This document shows, piece by piece, positions 13,575 to 25,600 of a DNA stretch of 64,000 bases (positions within the stretch are counted from its first letter, which is position 1; each line of letters begins with the position of its first letter). The position numbers and the translations under genes were made by a program. The stretch is taken from positions 521,115-585,114 of the forward strand of contig CAJNOP010000089.1 in the NCBI GenBank assembly GCA_905250075.1, written 5' to 3'. This DNA is from Rotaria sp. Silwood1. Taxonomy: Eukaryota > Rotifera > Eurotatoria > Philodinida > Philodinidae. A model generated the notes under the pieces. It was not told the DNA's origin. It made no database searches and was given only the letters and a program-made list of their open reading frames with translations.

Positions 13575-15079
13575 AATAAAATAAATTTTCTTATATTTAA
13601 AGTAAATTTGAATATGATTGATTAATTTTAATGAGGATGAATATTGATAAAATACACACTGACGAAGAATGTTCCCCAAGTAATCAGTCGCTCTTTCCTA
13701 GGAAAATACATGAATGGAAATAGTTCACTTCGCTGATTCCGGATATCAGAGTCTTTTAATCTTTTAGTCGGTCTGCCATGCACTACTAGACAGAATATTC
13801 ACAGCAATACTTTTTTGTAGACATTTTAACCTTAAGTTTCAAATACTAAACTATACAGCAGTGAAGTAATTTCCAAAACAAACAGTAAATTGAGTGAGCA
13901 TATGTCATGCAATAGGTAAGAAAAAATTATTTCTTTATCCTTTCATTGTGTGAAAAAATAATAATCTTAAAAGGGCACTTGTGCATATTTATTTATTTTT
14001 GCTGACTTACGGTTCATTTTAGTGTTTGCAACTTAAGGTTGAGGTGTCCACAAAAAAAGTATTTTTTTTTGAATATTGTTTCTTGTGGCACATGGTAGAC
14101 CGATTAAAAGATTGAATTTGTTGAGAAACATCCTTATTAGAAAGAGGTTCAAAGTAATGATACAGAATCATAAACCAAGAGTGTCAAAACACTTATCAAA
14201 GCTCGTTTTAGTTTTGCCGAATGTATTCAACCTTTACAAACTCAATAATAGTTCAATCCATTATTTTTTCTTTAAGGTTTGACTAAGTTCAACTATCTTT
14301 TTGAAAATTAGTTCAGATTTGGTTCAGTTCGGTTCGAATACATTTGCTAAACCTCAGTTCTGTTTCGGTTTTGTTCTAGTCGAACCGCATCAAGATTGAA
14401 TTGAACCGGTGTCGATGTTGGCGGGGTGTGTGGTTGTAAAGTTTGGCTCAATTGAAAACATTGACAACCACACCCTCACCATCACTCCATACACACCCAA
14501 ATTCAACCCAGTCCAACATTCAAACCAAGATTCACACATTCCACAGCCATACTCACACTCAGATTCCCATCCCCATTCCTACCCGGCACCAAATTACAAC
14601 CACACTAACAACAGAAAAAACACAACATAGTTTTCGTGACTAAAATCTGATAAATTCGAAATCAAAACGAACAGTTCGATCTCATAAGGTTTCAAATAAG
14701 CTACACAAGGTCTTGAATGAAGTACGTGTGGGTGTAAAACTTCCATAAAAGAGGTACATCTATGGAGTCTATAATTCCTTTCAAAACTGAGGTCTGTACT
14801 GGTTGAAACTTTGAATGTGTTGACTCGGAGAAAGCCAACATCACACAGTCACGACTATAGTCACAGCTTCAGTCACACCAACGCCCATCAACAGCCATAC
14901 AAACATTCAGGAGTATGTTTAAAATCTACATCTCATAACTCACACCAATCTCTCATTCAGATTAATTTGTTCGCCTAAGAAACAAAGAACGTAGACGTTA
15001 CCATTTTTACAGGAGTTACCTATTCTTGCGGTTACATTCTAGAATAAAATAATTTTTCGACATAGCATAAATCAATTAT
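13575..15079. other. Intergenic, GT/CA-rich repeat material
   Basis: Holds a C/A-rich stretch at about 14460-14640 and a second at 14840-14960 that alternate with G/T-rich segments. Together they look like remains of the same GT-rich foldback family seen elsewhere in the window. The open frames over the C/A-rich part are by-products of composition. No gene supported. Confidence 0.5.
14405..14520. repeat. GT-rich foldback element
   Basis: A G/T-rich arm near 14420-14437 (GGGGTGTGTGGTTGT) pairs with ACAACCACACCC near 14463-14474 across a short loop. Further C/A repeats follow. It resembles the dispersed elements at 17636, 31018 and 35337 in composition and in its foldback form. Confidence 0.45.
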
Positions 15080-15929
15080 TTAGGTAGACGAATGTTGACT
15101 CTCACAATGACGGTTACATTGATGGCTCTGTACATGAATGAGAAGACCGTAAAATTGAATAGCTGCCCTGTGATCTGTTTTCCATTCTATTTCGTCATCT
15201 GATATTATACGGCAAACATTGCGTGTACTACCCGGTTGCTTTACGAGTCCCTCGGGATATTGTTTGCATGCGAGAACAATCTTCATGTCGTACCATTTAT
15301 GATCTATTAAGACAGTATCGGTTGGACAAAAACGTTCAAGAGACGCATAGTAAATTGATGGTGACGAGTAAACATATGTCTTATCAGATATATGTCTAGT
15401 GAAAACAGTACCATCTAAAAGATCGTCGCCAGAAAAAGGTATTGAACGATTTCTGATGATTAATTCAATGCTATCACGTGATGTTCCATAGAATGTAGTG
15501 AACCATTTTTTGAATATTTGCTGAGTATTAGCAGCCGTCTCATCGATTCGTAGACCAAAATGTGTCCATCCTCGTGGAACGGTGTAGTTCGAACCGGCTG
15601 TTGAGAATACGCTAGTTTTTCCTGCTGGATAGCATAACGAACAGTAACATCTGTCATAACGAGGATTGAAATAGGCATCATCCAAACCCAATTTTCCGAT
15701 ATATTTTTTACATATCGACTTCCGGCATCGATCAGGAAAAGGATTTTTAATGGGCGGAAGAACTTTCTTATGAACCTTTGGAGTAGAATCTAATTTCGGT
15801 CGTGGATCCCGCTTTCTGGCGTGCCATTTGGATTCCACAGACAGAGGTGTCCCAGAGATTGTCGCTAATGGTGGTTTCCTTGCAGCAGATGCTGCAACTG
15901 GCGCTGATGATGATGGATTGGAAACGGCT
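15080..15929 (-). CDS. 3' exon of an ART/PARP-fold-like protein with CxCxxC motif (partial)
   Basis: An open exon begins after a good acceptor (CTGTCTTTAG) at 15929 and runs about 280 codons to a stop at 15080. There is no ATG near its start, so an upstream exon is needed that I could not find. After a Pro/Ser-rich lead come cysteines in C-Y-C-S-L-C arrangement, a PRGWTHFGLRI block, then FYGTS, a GDDLLDGT turn and VYSSPSIYYASLERF, followed by EIEW and a short C-terminal part. The FYGT...YSSPSIYYA spacing recalls the H-Y motifs of ADP-ribosyltransferase/PARP folds, but the first His is Tyr here, so transferase activity is doubtful. I believe similar uncharacterised proteins exist in many invertebrates; that is from memory and not checked. 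A bare 59-codon zinc-ribbon frame lies 1.4 kb away on the other strand. Confidence 0.6.
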
Positions 15930-16847
15930 AAAGACAGAGAAAATTTTATTACTTGTCAAATCATGATAAGTCTTGATTATCAGTAAGTGGGTGAGTGGGT
16001 GGGTAAGTTTGAATCCGAGATGGAACCGATCCAAAATTTCTCAGTTCGGTCGGTCTACCGGTAACGCATGATACATCGATAATTCACAGTTCGAAAAAAA
16101 AGTGATTTAGATATGGAGAACATGGTTTATCACGTGACAAACTTTATTTGCCAAGTTGTATCACATACCTGATATAGAGATGGAACTAGTCTGAATTTTT
16201 GACAACTAGAATTGATAGTGGTCTGAAAAGGTTCGATAGGTCGGTTTACCGGTACCGATTTCATCTCTGATCTAAACATATGATACTAGTTAGATTTCAG
16301 TAGCGAGTAATCAAGACAATCTAAGACGCTGCTTGCACACATTCAAATTAACTATTCGAACGTACGTGAACATTTCTCGAAAAGCCTGTAAATGCTGTTT
16401 TGTTTGGTATTCTATTCGAGAGGGCTTATGGGATCGAGGTGTACAATAAAAACTGAATATTCGTGAGATAGCTTTCGAGATACTGTTTTTTGAAAGTTTT
16501 CTTTTTTCAGAGTTTGAACACAAATTCCTCTAGGGTATTATCAAATCGTAGAAGATGCCGAAGGATCAGTGACTAAGCTTTGCTGAATAATGAGTGGTGC
16601 TCGATACTAAACAGTTAACTGCGCAGCAAGATTGAGCGCAATGCGGTTGTCAAGTGACTATTCTACACATATGCATGCACACATTCAATGCCCTCTGACT
16701 TGTCATTTTACGTGCTTGCTTCTAATGAATGCTGCTCTGTGACCACTACCTATAGTTTCATCGCACAAAATACGGCTAACTAATAGGCATGTTTCAATTT
16801 GTGAGATTGATAAGGATATTTTTCATTACATTTCTATCCAAAACGAT
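15930..16847. other. Gap with a small DNA-transposon-like repeat
   Basis: Contains G-rich GTGGGTGAGTGGGTGGGT at about 15985-16004 and two diverged copies of a GGTCGGT(C/T)TACCGGTA segment near 16048 and 16238. The upstream exon of the neighbouring minus gene should lie here or beyond, but none is convincing. Confidence 0.45.
16176..16269. repeat. Short terminal-inverted-repeat element (MITE-like)
   Basis: Starts AGAGATGGAAC and ends GATTTCATCTCT, giving imperfect terminal inverted repeats around AGAGATG. Part of its inside (the TACCGGTA block) recurs near 16018-16070, where a second, more decayed copy also starts GAGATGGAAC. It has no coding capacity. The hAT-like appearance of the ends is only suggestive. 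Confidence 0.4.
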
Positions 16848-17101
16848 TCACATACTCGATGATCTTTTGTCTTTTTTCTTTTTGCCATCAAAATATTTTT
16901 TACAGAAGTTGAATTTTCTATTGGCCAGGATGCACACAAGAATGATCATTCCAACAGCTAAGAAACTTCCAATAACCAAACCCGCTATGGCACCAGAGTC
17001 TACATCTGATCGTTTTCGAACAACTAGAAAAAATAGAAAACATTATTATCTTCGTTCTCTCATATGCACTACTCTATACCAGAAGCATTTGTTGAATTCA
17101 T
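16848..17101 (-). CDS. Small single-pass membrane protein, 65 aa, unknown
   Basis: Two exons (17101-17080 and 17023-16848) separated by a 56 bp intron with a GTATAG donor and a TTTTTTCTAG acceptor give 66 codons to a TGA. The frame closes exactly, with a split Val codon. The first 18 residues carry two N-glycosylation sites (NST, NAS) and a small acidic patch. Then comes one membrane helix (GAIAGLVIGSFLAVGMIILV, with GxxxG-like small residues), and then a strongly basic cytosolic tail with CKKYFDGKKKKDKR. With no cleavable signal it is probably type III (N-outside). It resembles the membrane-tail exons of larger receptors, so it could be the end of a longer transcript, but the short intron and in-frame ATG make a stand-alone microprotein reasonable. 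Confidence 0.55.
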
Positions 17102-17359
17102 TGTAGCTGATATTGTAGATGTATGTCAACTGAATTATGGCACACCTGATGAATAATTTTGTTTCTTTACTTGCTCAAGACTTTTCTTTTTCTTCTCGTG
17201 TTGTTTTTTCCTACTTGGACAAATTGCTTGGCGATGTACACCCTTATACGTCATATACAAATATGCCAACGTAACACTTGATGGAGAGTAAAGCAACAAA
17301 AGCAAAAAGTTGGAAATTTTTCTTGACTCATCGGCATAATTTCATTCTCATTTCAAACC

Positions 17360-17539
17360 ATGCCACGACTATGTAGAACGTGCCATGAAGAAACACTCGC
17401 ATTTCAAGTCAATTTTTGTTCACATTGCGGTATTGATTTTTGCAGACAACCAAACCAGTCGACGTTATCAGCCTTCAGATCTCAGTCTCTATCATCGCAA
17501 AAGCTTCTACGAAATCCAATCTCAGCGGGCAAACATTGA
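17360..17539 (+). CDS. Possible 59-residue zinc-ribbon protein or fragment
   Basis: ATG to TGA frame of 59 codons. It starts MPRLCRTCHEE and has C-x2-C, then 11 residues, then C-x2-C (NFCSHCG), a zinc-ribbon arrangement that is unlikely by chance in AT-rich noncoding DNA. The remaining 30 residues are Ser/Gln-rich and basic. It could be a first exon, a relic or a real small protein; the lack of a clear donor before the stop leaves this open. Nothing else in the neighbourhood on the plus strand continues it. Confidence 0.3.
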   Translation: MPRLCRTCHEETLAFQVNFCSHCGIDFCRQPNQSTLSAFRSQSLSSQKLLRNPISAGKH

Positions 17540-17635
17540 TTAGATCAAATCCATGCACCAGAAACCGATCGAGCTCGGTCGTTCATCCGATTGCGAACGC
17601 CTAGAATCTCATTCCATCGAGCAGATCATCGCTTG

Positions 17636-17768
17636 CGGGTGTGTGTGGGTGCCAGTGTGAGTGTTGGTGTAGCTGTGGATACTGGTATTTGAGAAGAGGG
17701 GAGTGTGAAATAGACCCATAGACTCACATTCAAATTCGGAACCCACCCACACCTACATTCAAACCCTT
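17636..17768. repeat. GT-rich foldback element
   Basis: The left arm GGGTGTGTGTGGGTGCCAG pairs imperfectly with the right arm around ACCCACCCACACC. The inside contains GGTGTAGCTGTGGATACTGG, which is nearly the same as the cores of the elements at 31018 and 35337. The C/A-rich right end runs to about 17768. Confidence 0.5.
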
Positions 17769-19508
17769 TCTTAATTACATTTTATAGAGGAAAATTAGTA
17801 TATTATTGATCGCTGTCGGAAAAAAACACAATTTGATGCAGCATTTTCTTTCCTAAGAGTAAGAATCAGCAAATTATGTCTTTGTATCAATATTTACCTT
17901 GGTATTTCTCCACCGAAACATTATAAGTACACCCAAATATGCTCAAAAAGAAAAGAAAGAGCAAAAAAGAAATTTCGGAAGAAAAAAGACAAACATTAAT
18001 GATGAAAAATGGGGGCAAGACATGTGTTTAACTTAAATTTATGAAGTAGACACAGCAAGTTACTCTTACATTCTGTCGTTCCCTCTCGTCTCTCGCCTTC
18101 TAGAAAATTACACATTGTCTTTTGTACGTTGCGAGACAAGAGGGAAAGTATAAAAGAGAGAAGAAAGGTTTAATGAGCTGATAGCGATACCTGACAAGGT
18201 CAACAATCAACTGCAATTCTTAGACAAATGTGCAATTACTGTGAGGTATCGTTGTAACTCAATCATTTAACTGTAATGCGAGTAATATCATTCTAAAAAT
18301 GTGACGGACTATTTCCAGTGACATTAGTCATTTACGAACAACTCAAATGATCGAATGATTTCGATGTCATTTTGATTATAATAATCCCTTATTGCTTCTA
18401 TGGATTTTAATAAAGCAGAAAAAACGCATTATGTCAACGGTGAAAATGAATGGCATAGAAGGCGTCTGGTTGCTGATCAAAACGGAATTTCTCAGCGTAG
18501 ATCATACATGTTTACATAGTACTCTTCATCATTCATTCCTTTTCACCTAAGTACAGGCGTTTTTTTTTGTAGAATGAAAGGATTTTCGATTATTCATTCA
18601 TGTTGCTGTATCCCAAAGCGATGTGATTGAAAGATATAGTCGTGAAGAAATGATTTCGAGGGAAAATTTCGTAGTAAATTTTCAGTACTTTTTATGAAAC
18701 CTTGATGTTGCATCGCTACGTGAATTGATGGATGGAGGCTGTCATCCTCATTGTTATTCATCCGCTAACATCTACACCCACACTTATCCATGAGCAAGCT
18801 AAACAAGCATTAGTGCAGAACAAAAATTCATTGTTTCAGCTCTTTCGGAAATGTCTTGTTCTTTACAAGAATTTCATTTGAATTTATCATAATTCTTCAC
18901 TAGTAAGCCATGAGTCTGCATTTCCTTTTAGATTTTCTTAGTCTCACCGACACATACTCTGAGTTACAATATGAAACCGAACAACGTTGGATACATGAAT
19001 ATATTCTCTTATGGCAAAAATCTAATCAATAATTGAATTACAATGTTTCTTATCATTGCAAGATATCTAGTTGTTTATTACTGATGTTTTCATTCAACAA
19101 AACCACAGGATCAAGTAAACTCGGCAATCCGAGATTAGATGAAATAAACAATAGATCATAATTCAAAGACAAAATTTGTCTTTTTGTCACAGATAGATAA
19201 ATGAAATGACGAAAAGCAAAAACAAGAAATAAACAAGAAATAAACTTTGATATATGTGCGTTGTTAAATTTATAGGTTTATATTTCATATTAGCAGAACA
19301 GAACAGAAAAAAAGAGAAAGAGAGAGAGAAAGGAAACAAGCGCACACATATACGTAGAAAAAGAAAAACGAACAACAAAATTTTTTTTTATATGACTATA
19401 TGCATATGGGAGACAACACCAAGAAAGAAAAACAAACACACTGTTGAATTATCGCCTGCGATAGTGGAATAAAGTTCATAAATAATATTAGGTTTTTTTC
19501 CTTCTCGT

Positions 19509-19603
19509 TTATGTTGTCTTTTTAGTTGATTGAAATATGCGACCATTTTGTATTTGATAGACAACATTGTGTTGTTGTTGTTGTTGTTGTTGTTGCTGCT
19601 GCT

Positions 19604-19634
<31 letters not shown>

Positions 19635-22600
19635 TGAACGAATTTGATAAACAGTACCAGCTGTTGTTGATGAACGAGGTTGTTGTTGTGTGAGAAGATT
19701 TGTTACTGGTGATGGATTTATATTTGATTTATTACTTAAAAGTATTGATCCTGTTGAACGAGAATTATTTGTTGAATTTGGATTAATATAATTAATTAAT
19801 GATAGAACTGATTGTTGATCTAATGAATTAACAATCCATATTTGTTGTTGTCCATTTGTAGTAGTATTTGATGATATTGATGATAATGATGATGATGATG
19901 ATGAATTTTGTGTTAAACATGATAAATTTGTAATAGGTTTTCTTGTTATTGTTGATAATGTTGTTTTAGATTTCGATGAATATATACGATTATTATTATC
20001 AAAATCATCATCATCAAAATCATCAGCAACAAGAAGTGTTGTTGAATCACCGCAATCATCATTACTATTATGTCGATTATTAGTTATATGAGATGATGTC
20101 TGTTGTTGTTTTATTATTCGAGATGGTTTTTGAATTAAGGCTGGTGGAGGTGGAGATGGTAGTACTGCTGGTTGTAATGAAGGAGTAGGAGGAGGAGGAA
20201 GAGGAGAAGGTTGAATACGACGTCGTCGAAGATTTTCAGTTGGAATTTGAGTTGAACGTTTTATGATAACAGGACGAGGAGGAGGTGGAAGAGGTGAAGG
20301 TGGTGGAGGTGTAGGTGGAAGAATAACCGTTGGTGGTGGTGGTGGTTGATTAGCAGCAATAGCAGCTGAACTTTTTTCATGACGTGCTAATTCATTTGCT
20401 ATTAAACTATTTTGTGCAGCTGAATATGTATAACTATATTTAGTTTGTCGTTCTTTATCTAAAGCATATGTATACATCATTTCATCATCTTCTTGTTCTA
20501 ATTGTCGTTCTTCTTCTTCTTTCAATGATTTTAAACGTGATAATTGCCAATCTTTTCGAATTTGTTCAGCATCAAGACAAGTATTTGGAGCAACTTGAGC
20601 TAATTGATATTCTTGACGATAAGCTTCAACACAACGTAATGCATAACGTTCAATTGGTCGAAGCTGAAAAGAAGAGAAGAAAAACCATGTTAGCATAATC
20701 CCTATGAATATATGATATGAAACACCAGGTAGCTGCTGCTGCTATTCATAGAGAAATTGCTCTATTCGTTCTATTTTGGGACACATTTTTTCAAAAACGT
20801 TTGTGACAGGCTGTGAGGAAGGTCGAAACTTTTATCCGTTTACTTCAACATTTCTTTTAGATTGTGTTTCACAAAAAGAAGTTTCATAAATGAATATATA
20901 GATTGGCGGATAAATAACTAGATAGTGATATCTTCAATTAGCTTCAATCAATCAGGCTAATTTTTTTTCTTGGTTATAGAGTACTTTTCAAAGTTTATAT
21001 TCATCATAAAACTCTTAATAGATCGTGTTTTGAACGAGCGCATTATTAATTTTAATCAAATATACTACAGACTGATAGTATGTCTCTATGATCTCAACCA
21101 TTCTTATCTAGAAAGAAGGTTTCGATCGTCGAAAATAACATATTACTGCATTAATTTTTACCATATTTCCTTCTAATTCATCAGTTCGTTGTTTCTTTAG
21201 CAGTTGGTTATCGGCTATCCTACTATTTTCATCCTTTTATATATTTTAGTACCTAAGTAAGCATATGCATTTGAAATTTTTATGCCATTTACTAAGTTAA
21301 AAATGCAGACTGGCAAGACCAAACTGGATACCAATCAATTGAATTAAATTGAAGTTATGATGTATGACAGTTTCTCCCATTATGAGTTCTATAACTCAAC
21401 AAAGGAGAAGAGCTTACGCTCTAATAAACATATTATTATGTAAACTATTAGCAAATTTTCAAAATTCAGATGAAACTCGATGAAATTTTTAGCGTACATA
21501 ACCGTATGGAAGGATTATATAATGATAGGCTCGTCAAATTAGTCTTCCTTTCTTCTTGATCGATAAAAAACCTGGTCTCTTTCGATGTATACAAGATCGA
21601 GCTCTATAGCTTGTTTCGTTTGAGAGTTATTGAAGTTTTTCGAAGACCTCCATAATCGAATAAACGACGTTCAACCAAACTACTATGGATCGGAACAAGC
21701 GTAACCAGTCACACACAGTCGAATAGTAACATTTGTTTTTAAGTTCGAAGCTGCTATGCCACCATTTTCGATATCGCCACTCAAGAGTCATAGTGAGAAA
21801 ATAGTAGAATTTTTTAAATGCTGGCATAGCAACTTCGAAATTGAAAACAAAAATTACCACTCAAGTCAGCGTGGTTGATTATTCCTGCTCTGACAAATGA
21901 TAGTTTTATTAAAGGTCATTTGGCCAATTTTCGAAGTATAGAAAAAGAAAAATAGATCATACTTGTTCATCAAGTGTTTTTAATTCTTCTTCAATTTTAT
22001 TCATTTGTCGTTTTTGTTTTTCAATTAATTGATCTTCATTTAAATCATTTGTTTCATCTTCATTAAATTCATTTAATTCATTTTTAACTTCTTTATTTAA
22101 TTCATCAGCTGCACGTCGATCAGTTTCATCTTCAACTGCTGCAAGTGCTTCTTCATATTGTGTTAATGTTAGATTATTATCAAGACTAGCATTATTTGTT
22201 GTTGTTGTTGTTGTTGTTATCGCTCGACTACTATCTAATTGTTGTTGATAATCATTACGTTCACGAACAATATCTTCTAACGTTGATGATTGATCAAATA
22301 AATCACGTATATTATTCTTTTTAAAATAATTTACATCAAAACTACCACCATCAATTGTTAAATCACCGAGTAAACGTTTTTGATTAGCTTTTTTTAATAT
22401 ATTCTCTTCTACTGTATTTCTACTTATAAGTCTATTTAGAAAAAAAAAGAAAAAGAAAAAAAGATTTTAAAATATACAAATATTCTATTATCAATTTTAA
22501 ATCTAATGAAAACTATCCTAAAGTTAAAATGATTGATAATTAATAGACATGGTTATGTTGTTTTTTTTTTTCGTTGTTCTAATTAAATATTTAAACTACT

Positions 22601-25600
22601 ATTGAGATTCTTATACATACTAAAGTAAATCAAGCAGAGCACTTAATATATATAACTATCAGATATTATTGTGTTGAAATTCGAATTAATTAATAAGAGA
22701 TCATGAAAACTAAATTTCAATATTAATTATTGTCGAAATTCTATTCATGATGTTATCTTTATGATTTTATTCTTATAATGTTATTATTGTTACCTGTTCC
22801 TGATTACAAATTACAAACATATGCTTAGTTTTAATTGTACGGTTTGAGTAACGAGTGTAGTCATAACTAAATTTCTTTTTCGAAATTTTTGTTCTATAAG
22901 TTTCAATTAAAAGTATCATCTAAATTTGAAATATGATGAAGATCAACAAGAGAAATTCTCTAATTGATTAATCGCTTTTGAATGGAAACTATGTGCATCA
23001 TGTGGACGTAGTGATAGACCTTGGCGAGAATAACTAACGTAAAAGACATGATTTTACAATCGTAGAATAGAAATAGCGAAAATTTCTAAAAATTTTCACA
23101 ATAAACTCTTCTGGTTGACGTCTATTGTCATTCATTATTCAATTTTAGCAGTATCAATCATGTCGATTCCTAGTCTAGAATTCGATAGAAAAATAATCAC
23201 TTATTTTTTCATTGATATGAATTTTCCCATGTAGAAAAAAAAATACTTATTAGCGTGATCTCTCTGAAGGTACTATATGGAATTTACATGTATTCTTTCG
23301 CCTCATTATACTAATGCAAAATACGTCAAGTGAACAATCTTTAACACACTGTAGTTATTTTCCAAGGATAATGATTCGTCAAGGCAATGATCTCTCTTAT
23401 TTATTTCTTCATTTCGAACAAAATTTTTTTTGTTTACCTTATTACTTTTCATTTTTGTATTCCACTTTTTTAAATTTAACCATGACAAATAAACCTATTA
23501 TACATATCCATTACATCTATTATATATCTCAATAATCTAAGAAACACTAATATCGATTGTTCTAGAAAGTTATTCCTTGATCAGTTCTCATTTTCTATGT
23601 TGATTATACGACATCCGTAGCAAATCAATGCATGACTACTGATCATATAAAATTTTTATCTACACGAAAAATTCAAAAGTGTGCTGTTTCAAATATTAAC
23701 GAACGTATCACAGCTATTTAAATATCAAAGAAGGTCTTAGAATGTTCTAGGACAATCTAAGCCTTATTATTAATGTCATTTCGCATAGATTCACAAGAAA
23801 CCGAAAGTTTCTCTGTTTAGACTTCTTTCAGTCTCTTAAGTCACTTCAGTTCGTCTGAGAACGAGAGTAAAAGGTATGGTTGACCTTTTACTTCAACACC
23901 TATGAAAGTGGACGACGTCATGAAACCTTGATTTATAACTTCTACTGACGATATTTTTCTTCGAAAATGACTATATGAATTCAATCTTCTATAAATATTC
24001 TAACAATGAAATATTTCGACGTGTTTTCTTTTTTTATATGATACAATTTTTGTATAATCACTTAAAAACATAGTTTTTTTTTTTAAATTTTTATATCATA
24101 CCGATAAATATGTACATCTTTGGTTTGTCCAATTCTATGACATCGATCTTGTGCTTGTGCATCCATTGTTGGATTCCAATCCGAATCATAAAAAATAACT
24201 GTATCAGCTCCAGTTAAATTAACACCAATACCACCAGCACGTGTTGATAAAATAAAAACAAATATTTTTTCATCACTATTAAAACGTTCCATTAACATTT
24301 GTCTTTGTACAATTTGTGTGGTACCATCTAATCGAACATATGTATAACCATGATAATTTAAAAATAATTCAAGTATATCAAGCATTTTAGTCATTTGTGT
24401 AAATATTAAACATCGATGTTTTTCACGTTTTAATTGTGATAAAAGTATATCAAGTGTTTGTAATTTACCACAATCATATTGAATTAAACGTCGTTCAGGA
24501 AATTGTAAAAACATATTTTGTTTTATTTGATTTATTGATGAAAGTACTTCAAAATCAGTTGATGATAATACTTCAATTAATGGTTTTTGTTGAAGAGTTT
24601 TATCTCGTCGATTAATACCATTAAATTGACATAATTCAATAGATGATGCTATTACTTTTGTTGTACACATAATAAATCTAGAAAAAATCTTATATAATTC
24701 TTTGTTTGTTCTTTTTTTTTACTTACCTATCTAGTATATCTTGAAAATTATTTAAAATATCTTTATTTGATTTAATTAATTTTCGAAGTGTATTTGTTGT
24801 TGAAAAATAATCTTTTATTGTATTTAATCGTCTATGTATATCATGACATGATGCATATCCACTAAATGTTGTTCGTCTTTGATTATTACATGGTCGCATA
24901 GCTAATTCAACTTGTGTTAAAACATCTGAACCATATAATGGTCGAGATTGACAACGATCTGTATTTAAACGACAAAGAAGTTCATAACGAGATAAACGTT
25001 CACGTTGACGTTGTTTACAAATTTCAAACTAAAATATTAAATTTATGAAAAATAACAATTAACACTACAATAACAACTTCATAATTTGGATACTATCACA
25101 ACCAGCCAATAGAGTTCGTTGGATTCAACACTTTCGAACTCGAACTGTACTTCTCAATGAAAAACGATTATAAGATTTTGATCTAAGAACGAAACATACG
25201 TGGAATAATCTAACTCTAACTAATTAATATTAGCTTTCTCACTATAGAGTAATTCTACGACCTTGTTGAAAACTTAAGTCAGTACCACAAAATACATGAT
25301 ACTCATCTTTCATATCTCGATAAAACAACATTTCTTCATTTTTTACTAATCTCATCAAGTCATATTTGTAGGTACAATATAACCTGAAATGGCGCGTATT
25401 AATTCAATTGGTTCTCTTGTAGGAAAATTTAACAGGATAAATTTTTTTGAAATCATATTTTATATTCTCAGTGATATTTTTTAATCGAAATGGGGCTGTC
25501 ACACCGAATATATGAGATACTTTTCTGATCCAATCCTACAGACTCTACGAAGATGTGAAAAAAAAAAACGTAATATTCAACTTACATAAATATTTTCTGG

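Larger units (their letters stand above)
17102..19508. other. Intergenic with foldback repeat and one tiny zinc-ribbon frame
   Basis: Besides the zinc-ribbon frame and the foldback listed separately, I see no exon chain. A lone C/A-rich arm (CATCTACACCCACACTTATCC) at about 18768-18788 looks like half of a foldback element of the GGTGTAGATGTGG family. Confidence 0.45.

Noticed and set aside
14409-14643. Two overlapping frames rich in Thr/His/Pro
   Set aside because: They arise from a C/A-rich repeat read in two frames; composition explains them.
15985-16025. B-box-like GTTTGAATCC suggesting a tRNA gene
   Set aside because: The flanking bases cannot form a T-stem, and no acceptor stem or A box is present.
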